A stretch of DNA of 64,000 nucleotides from Flavobacterium sp. TR2 (GCF_025252405.1 NZ_CP104307.1:186001-250000), one strand, 5' to 3'. Counted from the first letter of the stretch, positions 1 to 8,193 are shown. Made by a program: numbers and translations. The notes: a model not told the origin generated them from the letters alone.

Positions 1-1182
1 GACATGAATGACATGGGCATGAATATGTCTTTGAATAAAATGGATATGAATGCCGTAATGTATCCAGAAATTTCAGGCGAAGACGAAAATGCAAAACCCG
101 CAATGGACCATTCGAAGCATAATATGGAAGACATGAAAATGGAAAGCGACAGCACTGAAACTTCCGAAATTGTGACTTTAAACTACGGAATGCTGAAGTC
201 TCCTTTTAAAACGAACCTTCCAAAAAATGCTCCGGTAAAAGAATTGCGTTTTACGCTTTCCGGAAACATGAATCGCTACGTTTGGAGTCTAGACAATAAA
301 GTGGTTTCTGAAACCGATAAAATCTTAATTAAGAAAGGAGAAAACGTTCGCATCGTTTTGTACAACGGTTCCATGATGCGCCACCCCATGCACTTGCACG
401 GTCATGATTTTAGAATTTTGAACGAACATGGCGATTATTCTCCTTTGAAAAATGTGATTGATATTATGCCAATGGAAACCGATACAATCGAATTTCAGGC
501 AAATGCAGACGGCGACTGGTTTTTTCACTGCCATATTTTGTATCACATGATGGCTGGAATGGGACGAATTTTTACTTACGAAAATTCAGCTCCAAATCCG
601 TTGATTCATCATCCTGAAATGGCCTTTAAAATGCTGAAAATGGATGACAGAATGTTTCATTTTAGGGCTGAAAATGATTTTGCAACCAACGGAAACGATG
701 GTGAAGCCATGTTAAGCAACACACGTTGGAGCATCGGAACAGAATGGAGATTGGGTTATAACGACAAACATGGTTATGAAACCGAAACGCATATTGGACG
801 ATATATTGGAAAAAATCAATGGCTGATGCCTTTTATTGGTTTTGACTGGAGATACCGAAAAATGGGAATAGACGAACAGGAACAAAACCTTTGGGGACAG
901 AAAAATACCAAAGACAATCGTTCGGTTTTTAGTGCAGGTCTCGAATATACGTTGCCGATGCTCATAAAAGCCCAAGTTGAGGTTTATACAGATGGAAATG
1001 TTCGCTTGCAATTTGAACGAAAAGACATTCCGCTTTCTCAGCGCCTTCGAATGAATCTAATGTGGAACACCGATAAAGAATATATGGCTGGTTTAAAATA
1101 TATCGTTGGTCGAAACTTCGGAATCACAACGCATTATGACAGCGATATGGGAATTGGTTTTGGAGTTAATTTGAATTATTAA
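1..1182 (+). CDS. Multicopper oxidase (CopA-type) C-terminal part with CopB-like beta-barrel tail, 5'-partial
   Basis: The frame is open to the left edge, so the gene starts outside the window. The visible part begins with a Met/His-rich stretch, as in copper-resistance oxidases. It then carries the third cupredoxin domain with type-1/trinuclear ligands HPMHLHG (residues 127-133 from the first visible Met) and HCHILYHMMAGM (175-186). Such enzymes oxidise Cu(I) in the periplasm. After about residue 205 comes an extra ~185-residue region rich in alternating aromatic beta-strands and ending in NLNY, like an outer-membrane barrel terminus and similar in style to CopB. The oxidase-plus-barrel fusion is inferred; the copper ligands are seen directly. 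Confidence 0.85.
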   Translation, partial: DMNDMGMNMSLNKMDMNAVMYPEISGEDENAKPAMDHSKHNMEDMKMESDSTETSEIVTLNYGMLKSPFKTNLPKNAPVKELRFTLSGNMNRYVWSLDNKVVSETDKILIKKGENVRIVLYNGSMMRHPMHLHGHDFRILNEHGDYSPLKNVIDIMPMETDTIEFQANADGDWFFHCHILYHMMAGMGRIFTYENSAPNPLIHHPEMAFKMLKMDDRMFHFRAENDFATNGNDGEAMLSNTRWSIGTEWRLGYNDKHGYETETHIGRYIGKNQWLMPFIGFDWRYRKMGIDEQEQNLWGQKNTKDNRSVFSAGLEYTLPMLIKAQVEVYTDGNVRLQFERKDIPLSQRLRMNLMWNTDKEYMAGLKYIVGRNFGITTHYDSDMGIGFGVNLNY

Positions 1183-1232
1183 ATTATAAAAACATTAACT
1201 TTTTTGTAAGAATCAACTCAATAGAATCTTTA

Positions 1233-1240
1233 TATATTTG
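1233..1240 (+). promoter_or_regulatory. -7 promoter element (TATATTTG)
   Basis: This is a perfect match to the Bacteroidota -7 consensus TAnnTTTG, about 43 bases before the start codon of the small Cys-pair protein. The nearest upstream TTG is about 26 bases away, longer than the usual spacing. It suggests the small gene has its own promoter in addition to read-through from the oxidase gene. Confidence 0.45.
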
Positions 1241-1282
1241 GATCACCAATTATAATCTCTAACACAAAAAACATTTAAAAAA

Positions 1283-1444
1283 ATGACAAAAGTAATCACC
1301 GTAGTAACAGTTGCTTTATTTTCAATCGGCGTAATGGCGCAAGAAACCAAACCGGCGACAAAAGATAAAGCTAAAAAAGAATCTTGCTGCAAAAAGACAT
1401 CGACAGATAAAAAAGACAAAAAATCTTGCTGCGTTAAAAAATAA
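1283..1444 (+). CDS. Small secreted Cys-pair protein, 53 aa (possible metal binder)
   Basis: This short gene begins at ATG 1283 and ends at TAA 1444. The protein has a clean signal peptide (hydrophobic VITVVTVALFSIGVMA, predicted cut after AQ). The mature part of about 33 residues is very Lys-rich and contains two SCC motifs (residues 44-46 and 48-50 region at the end, and an earlier ESCCKK). It follows the copper oxidase gene directly, has a promoter-like TATATTTG 43 bases upstream and a strong hairpin terminator just after the stop. I do not recognise a named family. Paired cysteines beside a copper oxidase suggest periplasmic copper or thiol chemistry, but that is inference. Confidence 0.72.
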   Translation: MTKVITVVTVALFSIGVMAQETKPATKDKAKKESCCKKTSTDKKDKKSCCVKK

Positions 1445-1463
1445 ATGAAAATCTAATTTCAAG

Positions 1464-1495
1464 AAAAAGGCCTCAAATATTTTGAGGCCTTTCTT
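1464..1495 (+). terminator. Rho-independent terminator
   Basis: A 12-bp perfect stem (AAAGGCCTCAAA / TTTGAGGCCTTT) with a 3-base loop is followed by T-rich sequence. It closes the copper oxidase/small protein unit. Confidence 0.8.
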
Positions 1496-1504
1496 TATGC
1501 TTAT

Positions 1505-1612
1505 TTTTGCCACGAATTTTGAGAATTAACGCGAATTAATTTGTGTAAATTGAATAACTCATTTAGTTTTCCAACTTTAAATTAGTGCCAATTCGGGAAA
1601 TTCGTGGCAAAA
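1505..1612. repeat. Intergenic inverted-repeat element, GCCACGAATT family
   Basis: The ends TTTTGCCACGAATTT (1505-1519) and AAATTCGTGGCAAAA (1598-1612) are perfect 15-bp inverted repeats. The interior is AT-rich and partly palindromic. Related elements with the same terminal motif occur at about 8309, 25304, 26142, 43539 and 52545. It may also serve as a terminator for the minus-strand DUF4442 gene. Confidence 0.75.
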
Positions 1613-1621
1613 GATTTAAAA

Positions 1622-2074
1622 CTATTTCACTCGAATACTCCATTCAAAATCCATTTCAGAAACCTGAACGCCTTCTTCATTTGTTCCAATAGATTTCATC
1701 CAGAATGTCTGGCCTTCCCCTGTTTCAATTGTTTTTTTTATGGCATCGGCAATCAAATGTCCGTCTTTGCAGACAAATGTAATTCGGCCTGTTGCTTTTT
1801 TTGTGAAGTTTCCTTTATTGTTGGCTACTAACATCGAAATCTTTTTGCCGCTTTCCTGAATTTGAGAAATCACCAAAGCTCCTGTGGTCAATTCTGCCGC
1901 CATGGCCTGAACAGCAAAATACATCGAGTTAAACGGATTCTGATTAATCCATCTGTGTTTTACTGTAACTGTACAGCTGCTATCATTTATATCTTTTACA
2001 CGTACCCCGCAAATGTATGCAGAAGGCAATTTGAATAAGACGAATTTATTAAGTTTTGATACCGAAAGTGCCAT
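1622..2074 (-). CDS. DUF4442 hotdog-fold protein (thioesterase-like)
   Basis: The 150-residue protein matches the DUF4442 family by its overall pattern: an N-terminal helix, a strand with VKHRWINQNPFNSMYF, then the central hotdog helix AVQAMAAELTTGALV, followed by antiparallel strands. Family members resemble PaaI/YiiD acyl-CoA thioesterases, but no substrate can be read from the sequence. There is no signal peptide, so it is probably cytosolic. It is a single-gene unit with convergent neighbours separated by a repeat element. Confidence 0.8.
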   Translation of the reverse strand: MALSVSKLNKFVLFKLPSAYICGVRVKDINDSSCTVTVKHRWINQNPFNSMYFAVQAMAAELTTGALVISQIQESGKKISMLVANNKGNFTKKATGRITFVCKDGHLIADAIKKTIETGEGQTFWMKSIGTNEEGVQVSEMDFEWSIRVK

Positions 2075-2268
2075 AGGATATATTTTTTATGTAAAAATAC
2101 AAAAAAACTATGCACGCACAATAAATTATTGACATATCGAAAAGAGGCCAATAAGCACAAGGGATTCAGATGATTTCAAGCAATTTAAAGGCTGATTTAC
2201 AGTTTTAAATTTGTTAAATTTTTGTTAATAATTAGTACTATGCAAAACAAGATACTGTTTTTTAGACA

Positions 2269-2276
2269 TATATTTG
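2269..2276 (+). promoter_or_regulatory. -7 promoter element (TATATTTG) of the DUF4870 gene
   Basis: A perfect TAnnTTTG match lies 28 bases upstream of the ATG at 2305. No TTG is found at the classical -33 distance. It probably drives DUF4870 and perhaps the PadR-PspC cluster behind it. Confidence 0.5.
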
Positions 2277-2304
2277 CATAAGAAATTACTATATACTTTT
2301 AATC

Positions 2305-2784
2305 ATGGAAACAACAACACCACTCATCATGGAAAAAACATCAGAAAAGAATACAGCAGCATTTACTCATTTGAGTACTTTAAGCCAATATATAATTCCG
2401 TTTGGGAACTATATTTTTCCGCTAATCATTTGGACCAACTATAAGGACAAATCTGAATTTGCAGACCATCACGGAAAACAGGCATTGAACTTTCAATTAA
2501 GTATTTTGCTTTATTCATTGATTTTAGCGCTAATTGCAATACCAATTTTTATAACAGTTGTTTTGCAAAATATCCCAATCGAAGCATTCATGTACAACGA
2601 AAATCTTGTAATTAGAAATTTTAACTTCGAAGGAAATATTGGAATGCTAAGTGTCGGAATTACAGCTGTTATACTTTTCGGATTATTAAAATTTGTTGAA
2701 TTCTTTTTAGTAATCTACGCTTCTATAAAAGCTTCAAACGGAGAATTATACAAATATCCGATCACGATACCTTTTATAAAGTAA
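2305..2784 (+). CDS. DUF4870 domain membrane protein
   Basis: The 159-residue protein has the DUF4870 signature: HLSTLSQYIIPFGNYIFPL, a charged loop KDKSEFADHHGKQALNFQLS, then two further membrane segments (about residues 70-95 and 110-140). A second in-frame Met at residue 8 is a possible start. The family is found in many Bacteroidota next to PspC and DUF2807 genes. Its function is unknown; the context suggests envelope homeostasis. Confidence 0.85.
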   Translation: METTTPLIMEKTSEKNTAAFTHLSTLSQYIIPFGNYIFPLIIWTNYKDKSEFADHHGKQALNFQLSILLYSLILALIAIPIFITVVLQNIPIEAFMYNENLVIRNFNFEGNIGMLSVGITAVILFGLLKFVEFFLVIYASIKASNGELYKYPITIPFIK

Positions 2785-2845
2785 CACTTTGACTTCGCTC
2801 AGCGAGACATTAAAAAATTAAAAGTTATAGCCGAAACATCAATCA

Positions 2846-2899
2846 TCAATCAAATCATCATCAATCAAATCATCATCAATCAAATCATCATCAATCAAA
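2846..2899 (+). repeat. 15-bp tandem repeat between DUF4870 and PadR genes
   Basis: The unit TCAATCAAATCATCA is repeated 3.6 times without mismatches (2846-2860, 2861-2875, 2876-2890, then a partial copy). A related TCAATCA run lies just before it. It sits 39 bases upstream of the padR start codon. Confidence 0.85.
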
Positions 2900-2937
2900 A
2901 AACGAATTGTTCAATCAAAAAAAAACAAAATGAAATT

Positions 2938-3270
2938 ATGAACATTGAAAACACAAAAGCACAGATGCGCAAAGGTGTTCTTGAGTTTTGCATCTTATCA
3001 GTTCTAAAAGAAAAAGACGCATATACATCTGAAATATTAGACACTTTAAAAAACGCAAAATTACTAGTTGTAGAAGGAACCGTTTACCCGTTGTTAACTA
3101 GATTAAAAAATGACGGTTTGCTAAATTATCGCTGGGAAGAATCGACCTCTGGGCCACCACGAAAATATTATGGACTAACCGAGATAGGACAAACTTTTTT
3201 AAACGAACTTAGCGGCACTTGGACAGAATTATCTGATGCCGTAAATCTAATCACCAATCAAAATCAATAA
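2938..3270 (+). CDS. PadR family transcriptional regulator
   Basis: This 110-residue protein is a typical short PadR winged-helix regulator. It has the opening MRKGVLEFCILSVLKEKDAYTS, the recognition region VVEGTVYPLLTRLKNDGLL and the wing SGPPRKYYGLTEIG. It is followed after 3 bases by the PspC gene, so the two are almost certainly cotranscribed. In related genomes PadR, PspC and DUF2807 proteins form one unit, and PadR presumably controls it. The ligand is unknown. Confidence 0.92.
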   Translation: MNIENTKAQMRKGVLEFCILSVLKEKDAYTSEILDTLKNAKLLVVEGTVYPLLTRLKNDGLLNYRWEESTSGPPRKYYGLTEIGQTFLNELSGTWTELSDAVNLITNQNQ

Positions 3271-3273
3271 GTC

Positions 3274-5031
3274 ATGAACAAAACAGTAAATATTAACTTA
3301 GGCGGGATGTTTTTTCACATCGATGAAGATGCATACTTAAAATTGACACGCTACTTTGACGCCATAAAACGATCACTTAACAATTCATCTGGTCAGGATG
3401 AAATCATTAAAGACATCGAAATGCGTGTTTCTGAATTGTTGACAGAAAAACAAAAAAGCGAAAAACATGTTGTTGGACTGAAAGATGTTGACGAAGTGAT
3501 TGCGGTAATGGGACAGCCAGAAGATTATAGAATTGAGGATGAAGAAAATCCAAATCAATCTTTCAATAATTATGGTGCAAGAAAACACAAAAAATTATAC
3601 CGAGATAAAGAAAAAGGTATGATTGGAGGTGTGGCTACAGGTTTAGGACATTACTTTGGAATTGACGCTGTATGGATTAAAATCATATTCTTAATCTTCG
3701 TTTTTGCAGGTTTTGGAACAGGAATTTTAGCTTACTTCGTTCTTTGGATTGTAACTCCTGAAGCAGTTACAACTTCAGAAAAATTGGAAATGACTGGAGA
3801 ACCGGTAACCATTTCGAACATCGAAAAAAAAGTTCGTGAAGAAATTGATTCGCTTTCTGAAAAATTCAAAAATGCAGATTATGACAAAATGGGAAACCAG
3901 GTAAAGTCGGGAGCTGGGAGAATAAGTAGTTCGTTTGGAGACTTTATCATGACGGTTTTTAAAATTTTTGCTAAGTTTTTAGGAGTGATTCTAATCATAT
4001 CAGGGATTTCAACCTTAATCATGCTATTGATTGGCGTTTTTACCTTAGGGACTAACATTTTTATCGATTTTCCTTGGCAGAATTTTATTGACGCAGGAAA
4101 CTTTACAGAATACCCGCTTTGGTCATTTGGACTATTAATGTTCTTTGCTGTTGGGATTCCGTTTTTCTTCTTAACTCTTTTAGGATTTAAACTGTTGTCT
4201 CCAAACTTAAAGTCAATCGGGAACATTACAAAATATACGCTTTTAGCTCTTTGGATTATTTCTATTGCAATTCTTACTAGCATTGGGATTAAACAGGCAA
4301 CTGAAATTTCATACGACAACAAAGTAGTAGATAAAAAAGTTTTGGCAATCAAACCAACTGACACTTTATACATTAAATTCAAATACAATGATTACTATAC
4401 AAAAAGTTTGAACCACTATAGAGAATTTGAATTTGTACAAGACTCGGCAAACAACGAATTGATCTACTCAAATGATGTGCGTCTTCACGTATTGCACACA
4501 GACGAATCGACTCCGTTCATTCAGATTGAAAAAAGCGCAAGAGGAAACTCGTTTACAAACGCTAAAAAGAGAGCAGAAAAAATTAATTATAAGTTTCAAA
4601 TTAGCGGAAATCATTTAATTTTGGACAACTATTTTCTGACAGATGTAAAGAATAAATTTAGAGGACAGGAAGTTGACATTTACCTTTATTTACCAGAAGG
4701 GCAATTAGTTAAACCAGATTCTTCTGTTAGAGACTATTACAATTCAGATGATAATTTCTTTGAATTGAATTATAAAGGAGATTACAATTACAAAGTTATC
4801 GGAACTAAAGTAAAATGTTTAAACTGCCCTGCTGACGAAGAAAATGACAACGATTACGAAAATAATTATGAAAATGATTATGAGAATAATTACGAAAATG
4901 ACACTGATAGCGCAAATGACACTATAAAAGAAGTTTCGGTTAAAATTAATGGAAAAGAAGTTTTAAACGGAAAAAAAACTAAAGGAAGACTAACTACTGA
5001 TAAAAACGGAGTGATAATCAAAATTAACTAA
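3274..5031 (+). CDS. PspC domain-containing membrane protein
   Basis: The 585-residue protein has a PspC domain at about residues 107-163 (KGMIGGVATGLGHYFG, then a membrane segment ending in WIVTPEA). It is preceded by an N-terminal region with an anti-sigma-like helix pair (residues 15-90) and followed by three more membrane segments (about 225-255, 282-306, 320-342). The C-terminal half is a likely extracytoplasmic beta domain. Near the end is an acidic YEN/D repeat tract (521-549), with a CLNC pair just before it. PspC proteins act in phage-shock-type envelope stress responses. It lies between padR and a DUF2807 lipoprotein gene with 3-base gaps. Confidence 0.9.
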   Translation: MNKTVNINLGGMFFHIDEDAYLKLTRYFDAIKRSLNNSSGQDEIIKDIEMRVSELLTEKQKSEKHVVGLKDVDEVIAVMGQPEDYRIEDEENPNQSFNNYGARKHKKLYRDKEKGMIGGVATGLGHYFGIDAVWIKIIFLIFVFAGFGTGILAYFVLWIVTPEAVTTSEKLEMTGEPVTISNIEKKVREEIDSLSEKFKNADYDKMGNQVKSGAGRISSSFGDFIMTVFKIFAKFLGVILIISGISTLIMLLIGVFTLGTNIFIDFPWQNFIDAGNFTEYPLWSFGLLMFFAVGIPFFFLTLLGFKLLSPNLKSIGNITKYTLLALWIISIAILTSIGIKQATEISYDNKVVDKKVLAIKPTDTLYIKFKYNDYYTKSLNHYREFEFVQDSANNELIYSNDVRLHVLHTDESTPFIQIEKSARGNSFTNAKKRAEKINYKFQISGNHLILDNYFLTDVKNKFRGQEVDIYLYLPEGQLVKPDSSVRDYYNSDDNFFELNYKGDYNYKVIGTKVKCLNCPADEENDNDYENNYENDYENNYENDTDSANDTIKEVSVKINGKEVLNGKKTKGRLTTDKNGVIIKIN

Positions 5032-5034
5032 ACC

Positions 5035-5769
5035 ATGATAAAAATAATCATTCATATTACGAAATTTATAATTGCAACTGTTACAGCTTTATTGTTTGCT
5101 TCATGCAACTTTAACATGAACTCAATTGAAGGAAGCGGAAATGTTACCAAAGAAAAAAGAACTGTTCAAGGAGAGTTTAAAAATATCTCTGTAAGCAATG
5201 CCATCGATTTGGTTGTTGAGCAGTCTGATGTAACAGAAATTACAGTTGAAGCCGATGACAATCTACAAAAAGAAATAGTTACCAAAGTAGAAAACGGAAC
5301 CCTTATTATTGAGTGCAAATACAGCTCTTTCCGCAATATTACATCAAAAACAGTAACCGTAAAAATGCCTGCTATCCATAAAATAGAAGCTTCGAGTGCA
5401 TCAACTGTTGAAACTAATGGACTTGTGCAAGGAGAAGATATTACTTTAGAAGTTTCGAGCGCAGCATCAATGGATGTTAATATAGAATCTGATAGAATCT
5501 CAATAGACGCAGGAAGCGGCAGTTCTGTAGATATCGAAGGAAAAGCGCTAAGCCTAACTACTTCGGTTTCTAGCGGCGGAAGCATTGATGCAGAAAAATT
5601 AATGGCAAATGATGTTCATGCCGATGCATCTAGCGGAGGAACAATTTCTGTACGTCCGATTTTAAGTTTAAAAGCAGAGGCCTCTAGCGGAGGAAACATC
5701 AATTATGGCGGCAATCCTAAAACGGTTGAAAAATCTGAAAGTTCAGGAGGAAACGTAAGCAAAAGCTAA
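5035..5769 (+). CDS. Head-GIN domain (DUF2807) lipoprotein
   Basis: The 244-residue protein has a lipoprotein signal with lipobox FASC (Cys 24), so it is probably membrane-anchored. The mature part is the repetitive DUF2807 beta-helix: GSGNV..., SVSNAIDLVVEQ, VEADDNL, then repeated SSGG/SSAAS turns up to the C-terminus. It starts 3 bases after the PspC gene stop. The function of the family is not established. In this cluster it probably serves as the surface or periplasmic arm of the envelope-stress unit. Confidence 0.88.
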   Translation: MIKIIIHITKFIIATVTALLFASCNFNMNSIEGSGNVTKEKRTVQGEFKNISVSNAIDLVVEQSDVTEITVEADDNLQKEIVTKVENGTLIIECKYSSFRNITSKTVTVKMPAIHKIEASSASTVETNGLVQGEDITLEVSSAASMDVNIESDRISIDAGSGSSVDIEGKALSLTTSVSSGGSIDAEKLMANDVHADASSGGTISVRPILSLKAEASSGGNINYGGNPKTVEKSESSGGNVSKS

Positions 5770-5852
5770 AAAATGAACTGTTAAATATAAACGAAATCAT
5801 TCACCGCAAGTGGATGATTTTTTTATATTTGTCAAAATCAAATCTAGAATTA

Positions 5853-6713
5853 ATGAAAAAAAGTACCGCCCTACTCCTATTATTATTTGTTGCAACTCTA
5901 ACTTTTGCTCAAAAAAGAGAAAGAATTAAAGGTTCTAAAATTGTAACTACCTCAGTAAAAGAAGTTGGAAGTTTTGACGCTCTTGAGGTCGATGATAATT
6001 TGGAGGTTTACTTGGAGCAAGGAGAAAAAAACGAAATCAAAATTGAAGCCGATGACAACCTGCACGATATTGTAGGAATGGATTTAAGAGAAAAAACGCT
6101 TCGATTATACACCAATAAAGAGTCTACTATTTTCAAAAAACTATCTGTTAAGGTCACTTATACTAAATCATTGAATAAAGTGATCACTAAAAATGAAGCT
6201 ATTGTGTATGCCATTCAAGAATTGCAATTAGACGATATTACAATGAATTGTATGGACTTCTCTAAATTGTATTTGAATGTAAATTCAAAAAAATTCAATT
6301 TAATTGCGGATGATAAATCTAGAACAGAGCTAAATTTAAAAGCTGAAGATGGAAATCTGCAATTGAGCAAAAATGCCGGAATTAAAACATTGGTTTCTGC
6401 AATAAAATTCAAATGTGATTTGTACCAAAAAGCCACTGCTGCAATTGAAGGCATTGCTGAAAAAGCAACCATCAGATTGGACAATAACACTGTTTTTACG
6501 GGAGTAAAATTTACCTTGAAAGATGCAAATGTTACAGCTGAAGGTTCTGCCATTGCTACTATTTTAGCAGAAAACACGATCGCAATAGCAGCTGGAGATA
6601 AGTCTGAAATTTCATTGTATGGTGATCCAAAAATAGAACTTACACGCTTTAGCGAAGAAGCCAAACTGATCAAAAAGCCAGGCGCAGCAAAACCAAAAGC
6701 AACAACTTTGTAA
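5853..6713 (+). CDS. Head-GIN domain (DUF2807) secreted protein
   Basis: ATG 5853 is preferred over the in-frame codon at 5814, because it gives a standard signal peptide (MKKSTALLLLLFVATLTFAQ) directly. The mature protein again carries the DUF2807 pattern (SFDALEVDDNLEVYLEQG, IEADDNL) but no lipobox. It is a paralogue of the preceding gene with clear divergence. The gap of 83 bases from that gene, and the terminator behind this one, make it the last gene of the PadR-PspC cluster. Confidence 0.85.
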   Translation: MKKSTALLLLLFVATLTFAQKRERIKGSKIVTTSVKEVGSFDALEVDDNLEVYLEQGEKNEIKIEADDNLHDIVGMDLREKTLRLYTNKESTIFKKLSVKVTYTKSLNKVITKNEAIVYAIQELQLDDITMNCMDFSKLYLNVNSKKFNLIADDKSRTELNLKAEDGNLQLSKNAGIKTLVSAIKFKCDLYQKATAAIEGIAEKATIRLDNNTVFTGVKFTLKDANVTAEGSAIATILAENTIAIAAGDKSEISLYGDPKIELTRFSEEAKLIKKPGAAKPKATTL

Positions 6714-6745
6714 ACTTTTTAAAGTTTAAAAATCAATATAACGAA

Positions 6746-6788
6746 AAGAAAAATCCCAGTCTGAAAATTGTTAGACTGGGATTTTTTT
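6746..6788. terminator. Bidirectional hairpin terminator
   Basis: A 12-bp stem (AAATCCCAGTCT / AGACTGGGATTT) is flanked by A-rich and T-rich tracts between convergent genes (DUF2807 and trxB). Confidence 0.8.
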
Positions 6789-6812
6789 ATAGAAAGATTT
6801 CAAAGTTTCAAC

Positions 6813-6847
6813 AACTTGGAACTTGAAACTTGAAACTTGAAACTTTT
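6813..6847. repeat. Heptad array (GAAACTT)n
   Basis: About four to five copies of the 7-base unit GAAACTT end 5 bases from the trxB stop codon. The same unit recurs at about 16062-16126, 41580-41605 and 51005-51096. Confidence 0.75.
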
Positions 6848-6851
6848 TAAC

Positions 6852-7799
6852 TTACTCCTTTGAAGCCAAATATCTTTCAGCATCCAATGCCGCCATACAG
6901 CCTGTACCTGCAGCAGTAATTGCCTGACGATATACATGATCTGCAGCATCGCCCGCTACAAAAACACCTTCAACATTTGTTTTAGATGTACCTGGAGTGT
7001 TTATGATATACCCCGTTTCGTCAAGCGTAATGTAATCTTTAAAAATATCTGTATTTGGCTTGTGCCCAATTGCAACGAAGAAACCAGTTGCAGGAATTTC
7101 GATTGTCTCGCCAGTTGTTTTGTTTAAAGCTTTAACAGCATGAACCACGTTGTTATCTCCCAAAACTTCTACAGTATCGTGATTCATTAAAATCTCAATA
7201 TTTTCAGTTTTACGAACACGCTCTTCCATAATTTTAGAAGCTCTAAATTTATCGCTTCTCACCAGCATCGTCACTTTTTTACAAAGCTTAGATAAATAAT
7301 GCGCTTCTTCGCACGCAGAATCTCCCGCTCCAACAATAACAACATCTTGGTTTCTGTAGAAGAATCCGTCACAAACGGCACAAGCAGAAACTCCACCACC
7401 CATATTTAAATAGTGCTGTTCTGATGGCAATCCTAAATATTTAGCTGAAGCGCCTGTCGAAATAATTACAGTTTCGCAATGCAATTCGATTGTATCATTA
7501 ATCCAAACTTTATGAATATCTCCAGAAAAATCAACTTTTGTTGCCCACCCATCACGAATATCTGCACCAAAACGTTTTGCTTGTTCCTGTAGCTGAATCA
7601 TCATTTCTGGTCCTGTAACTCCATCAACATAACCAGGAAAATTTTCAACCTCATTTGTCGTAGTCAATTGACCGCCAGGCTGCATTCCTTGATATAGTAC
7701 TGGATTCATGTTAGCTCTGGCTGCATAAATTGCCGCAGTATAACCTGCAGGACCAGAACCTATAATAAGGCATTTAATTTTTTCGATTGTATTTGACAT
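6852..7799 (-). CDS. trxB: Thioredoxin-disulfide reductase
   Basis: The 315-residue flavoprotein reduces thioredoxin with NADPH. It has the FAD-binding GSGPAGYTAAIYAARA near the N-terminus, the redox-active CAVC disulfide at about residues 140-143, a second dinucleotide fold VVIVGAGDSACEEA and the C-terminal FAD motif GVFVAGDAAD. I place the start at ATG 7799, not at the in-frame codon at 7823. The promoter -7 element (7821-7828) overlaps the upstream candidate, and the downstream start matches family length. Confidence 0.95.
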   Translation of the reverse strand: MSNTIEKIKCLIIGSGPAGYTAAIYAARANMNPVLYQGMQPGGQLTTTNEVENFPGYVDGVTGPEMMIQLQEQAKRFGADIRDGWATKVDFSGDIHKVWINDTIELHCETVIISTGASAKYLGLPSEQHYLNMGGGVSACAVCDGFFYRNQDVVIVGAGDSACEEAHYLSKLCKKVTMLVRSDKFRASKIMEERVRKTENIEILMNHDTVEVLGDNNVVHAVKALNKTTGETIEIPATGFFVAIGHKPNTDIFKDYITLDETGYIINTPGTSKTNVEGVFVAGDAADHVYRQAITAAGTGCMAALDAERYLASKE

Positions 7800-7820
7800 A
7801 GTAATAGTTTTTTTGAGTTG

Positions 7821-7828
7821 CAAATGTA
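7821..7828 (-). promoter_or_regulatory. -7 promoter element of trxB (TACATTTG)
   Basis: On the minus strand this reads TACATTTG, a perfect TAnnTTTG match, about 21 bases upstream of the trxB ATG at 7799. No -33 TTG is evident. Confidence 0.5.
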
Positions 7829-7931
7829 AACTTTATTATAAAAAATACAGACGAAAATAAATCCTAAATAACTATCTCAAAATAAGTTTTATTTATTTTC
7901 ATTTTTTCCTTTTACAAATCAAATTTATTTA

Positions 7932-7939
7932 TATCTTTG
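7932..7939 (+). promoter_or_regulatory. -7 promoter element of tRNA-Pro (TATCTTTG)
   Basis: A perfect TAnnTTTG match lies 37 bases upstream of the mature tRNA 5' end, which is the arrangement expected for a stable RNA promoter in Bacteroidota. Confidence 0.5.
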
Positions 7940-7976
7940 CATCCGCTTTCGGGCACTACAACAAAAATTACATCTT

Positions 7977-8051
7977 CGGGGTGTAGCGTAGCCCGGTTAT
8001 CGCGCCTGCTTTGGGAGCAGGAGGCCGCAGGTTCGAATCCTGCCACCCCGA
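7977..8051 (+). tRNA. tRNA-Pro (anticodon TGG)
   Basis: A full 75-base cloverleaf can be folded. The acceptor stem is CGGGGTG (7977-7983) with CACCCCG (8044-8050) and discriminator A. The anticodon stem CCTGC/GCAGG encloses the loop TTTGGGA with TGG at 8012-8014, and the T arm GCAGG TTCGAATC CCTGC is intact. CCA is not encoded. The gene is followed at once by a strong terminator. Confidence 0.95.
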
Positions 8052-8052
8052 C

Positions 8053-8089
8053 AAAAGTCTTTTCATTTTTTTGAAAAGACTTTTTTTTT
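8053..8089 (+). terminator. Terminator of tRNA-Pro
   Basis: The 12-bp stem AAAAGTCTTTTC / GAAAAGACTTTT merges into a run of nine Ts. It starts two bases after the tRNA. Confidence 0.85.
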
Positions 8090-8121
8090 GCAATAAACTC
8101 AAAATAAAAACATTAGCAAAA

Positions 8122-8192
8122 GGTTATCGCGTCCCGATTCTGATCGGGAAGGCCGCAGATTCTCCCGAAAGCTTTCGGGACTGCCACCCCGA
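8122..8192 (+). pseudogene. Damaged tRNA-Pro copy with palindromic replacements
   Basis: The stretch repeats pieces of the neighbouring tRNA-Pro in the same order: GGTTATCGCG, GGCCGCAG and TGCCACCCCGAC. Its downstream terminator is also repeated nearly base for base. The 5' acceptor strand and D-arm start are missing. The anticodon arm is replaced by the palindrome TCCCGAT/ATCGGGA, and the T-loop by TCCCGAAAGCTTTCGGGA. It cannot fold as a tRNA. It looks like a tandem duplication followed by palindrome insertion or gene-conversion-like replacement. Confidence 0.75.
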
Positions 8193-8193
8193 C

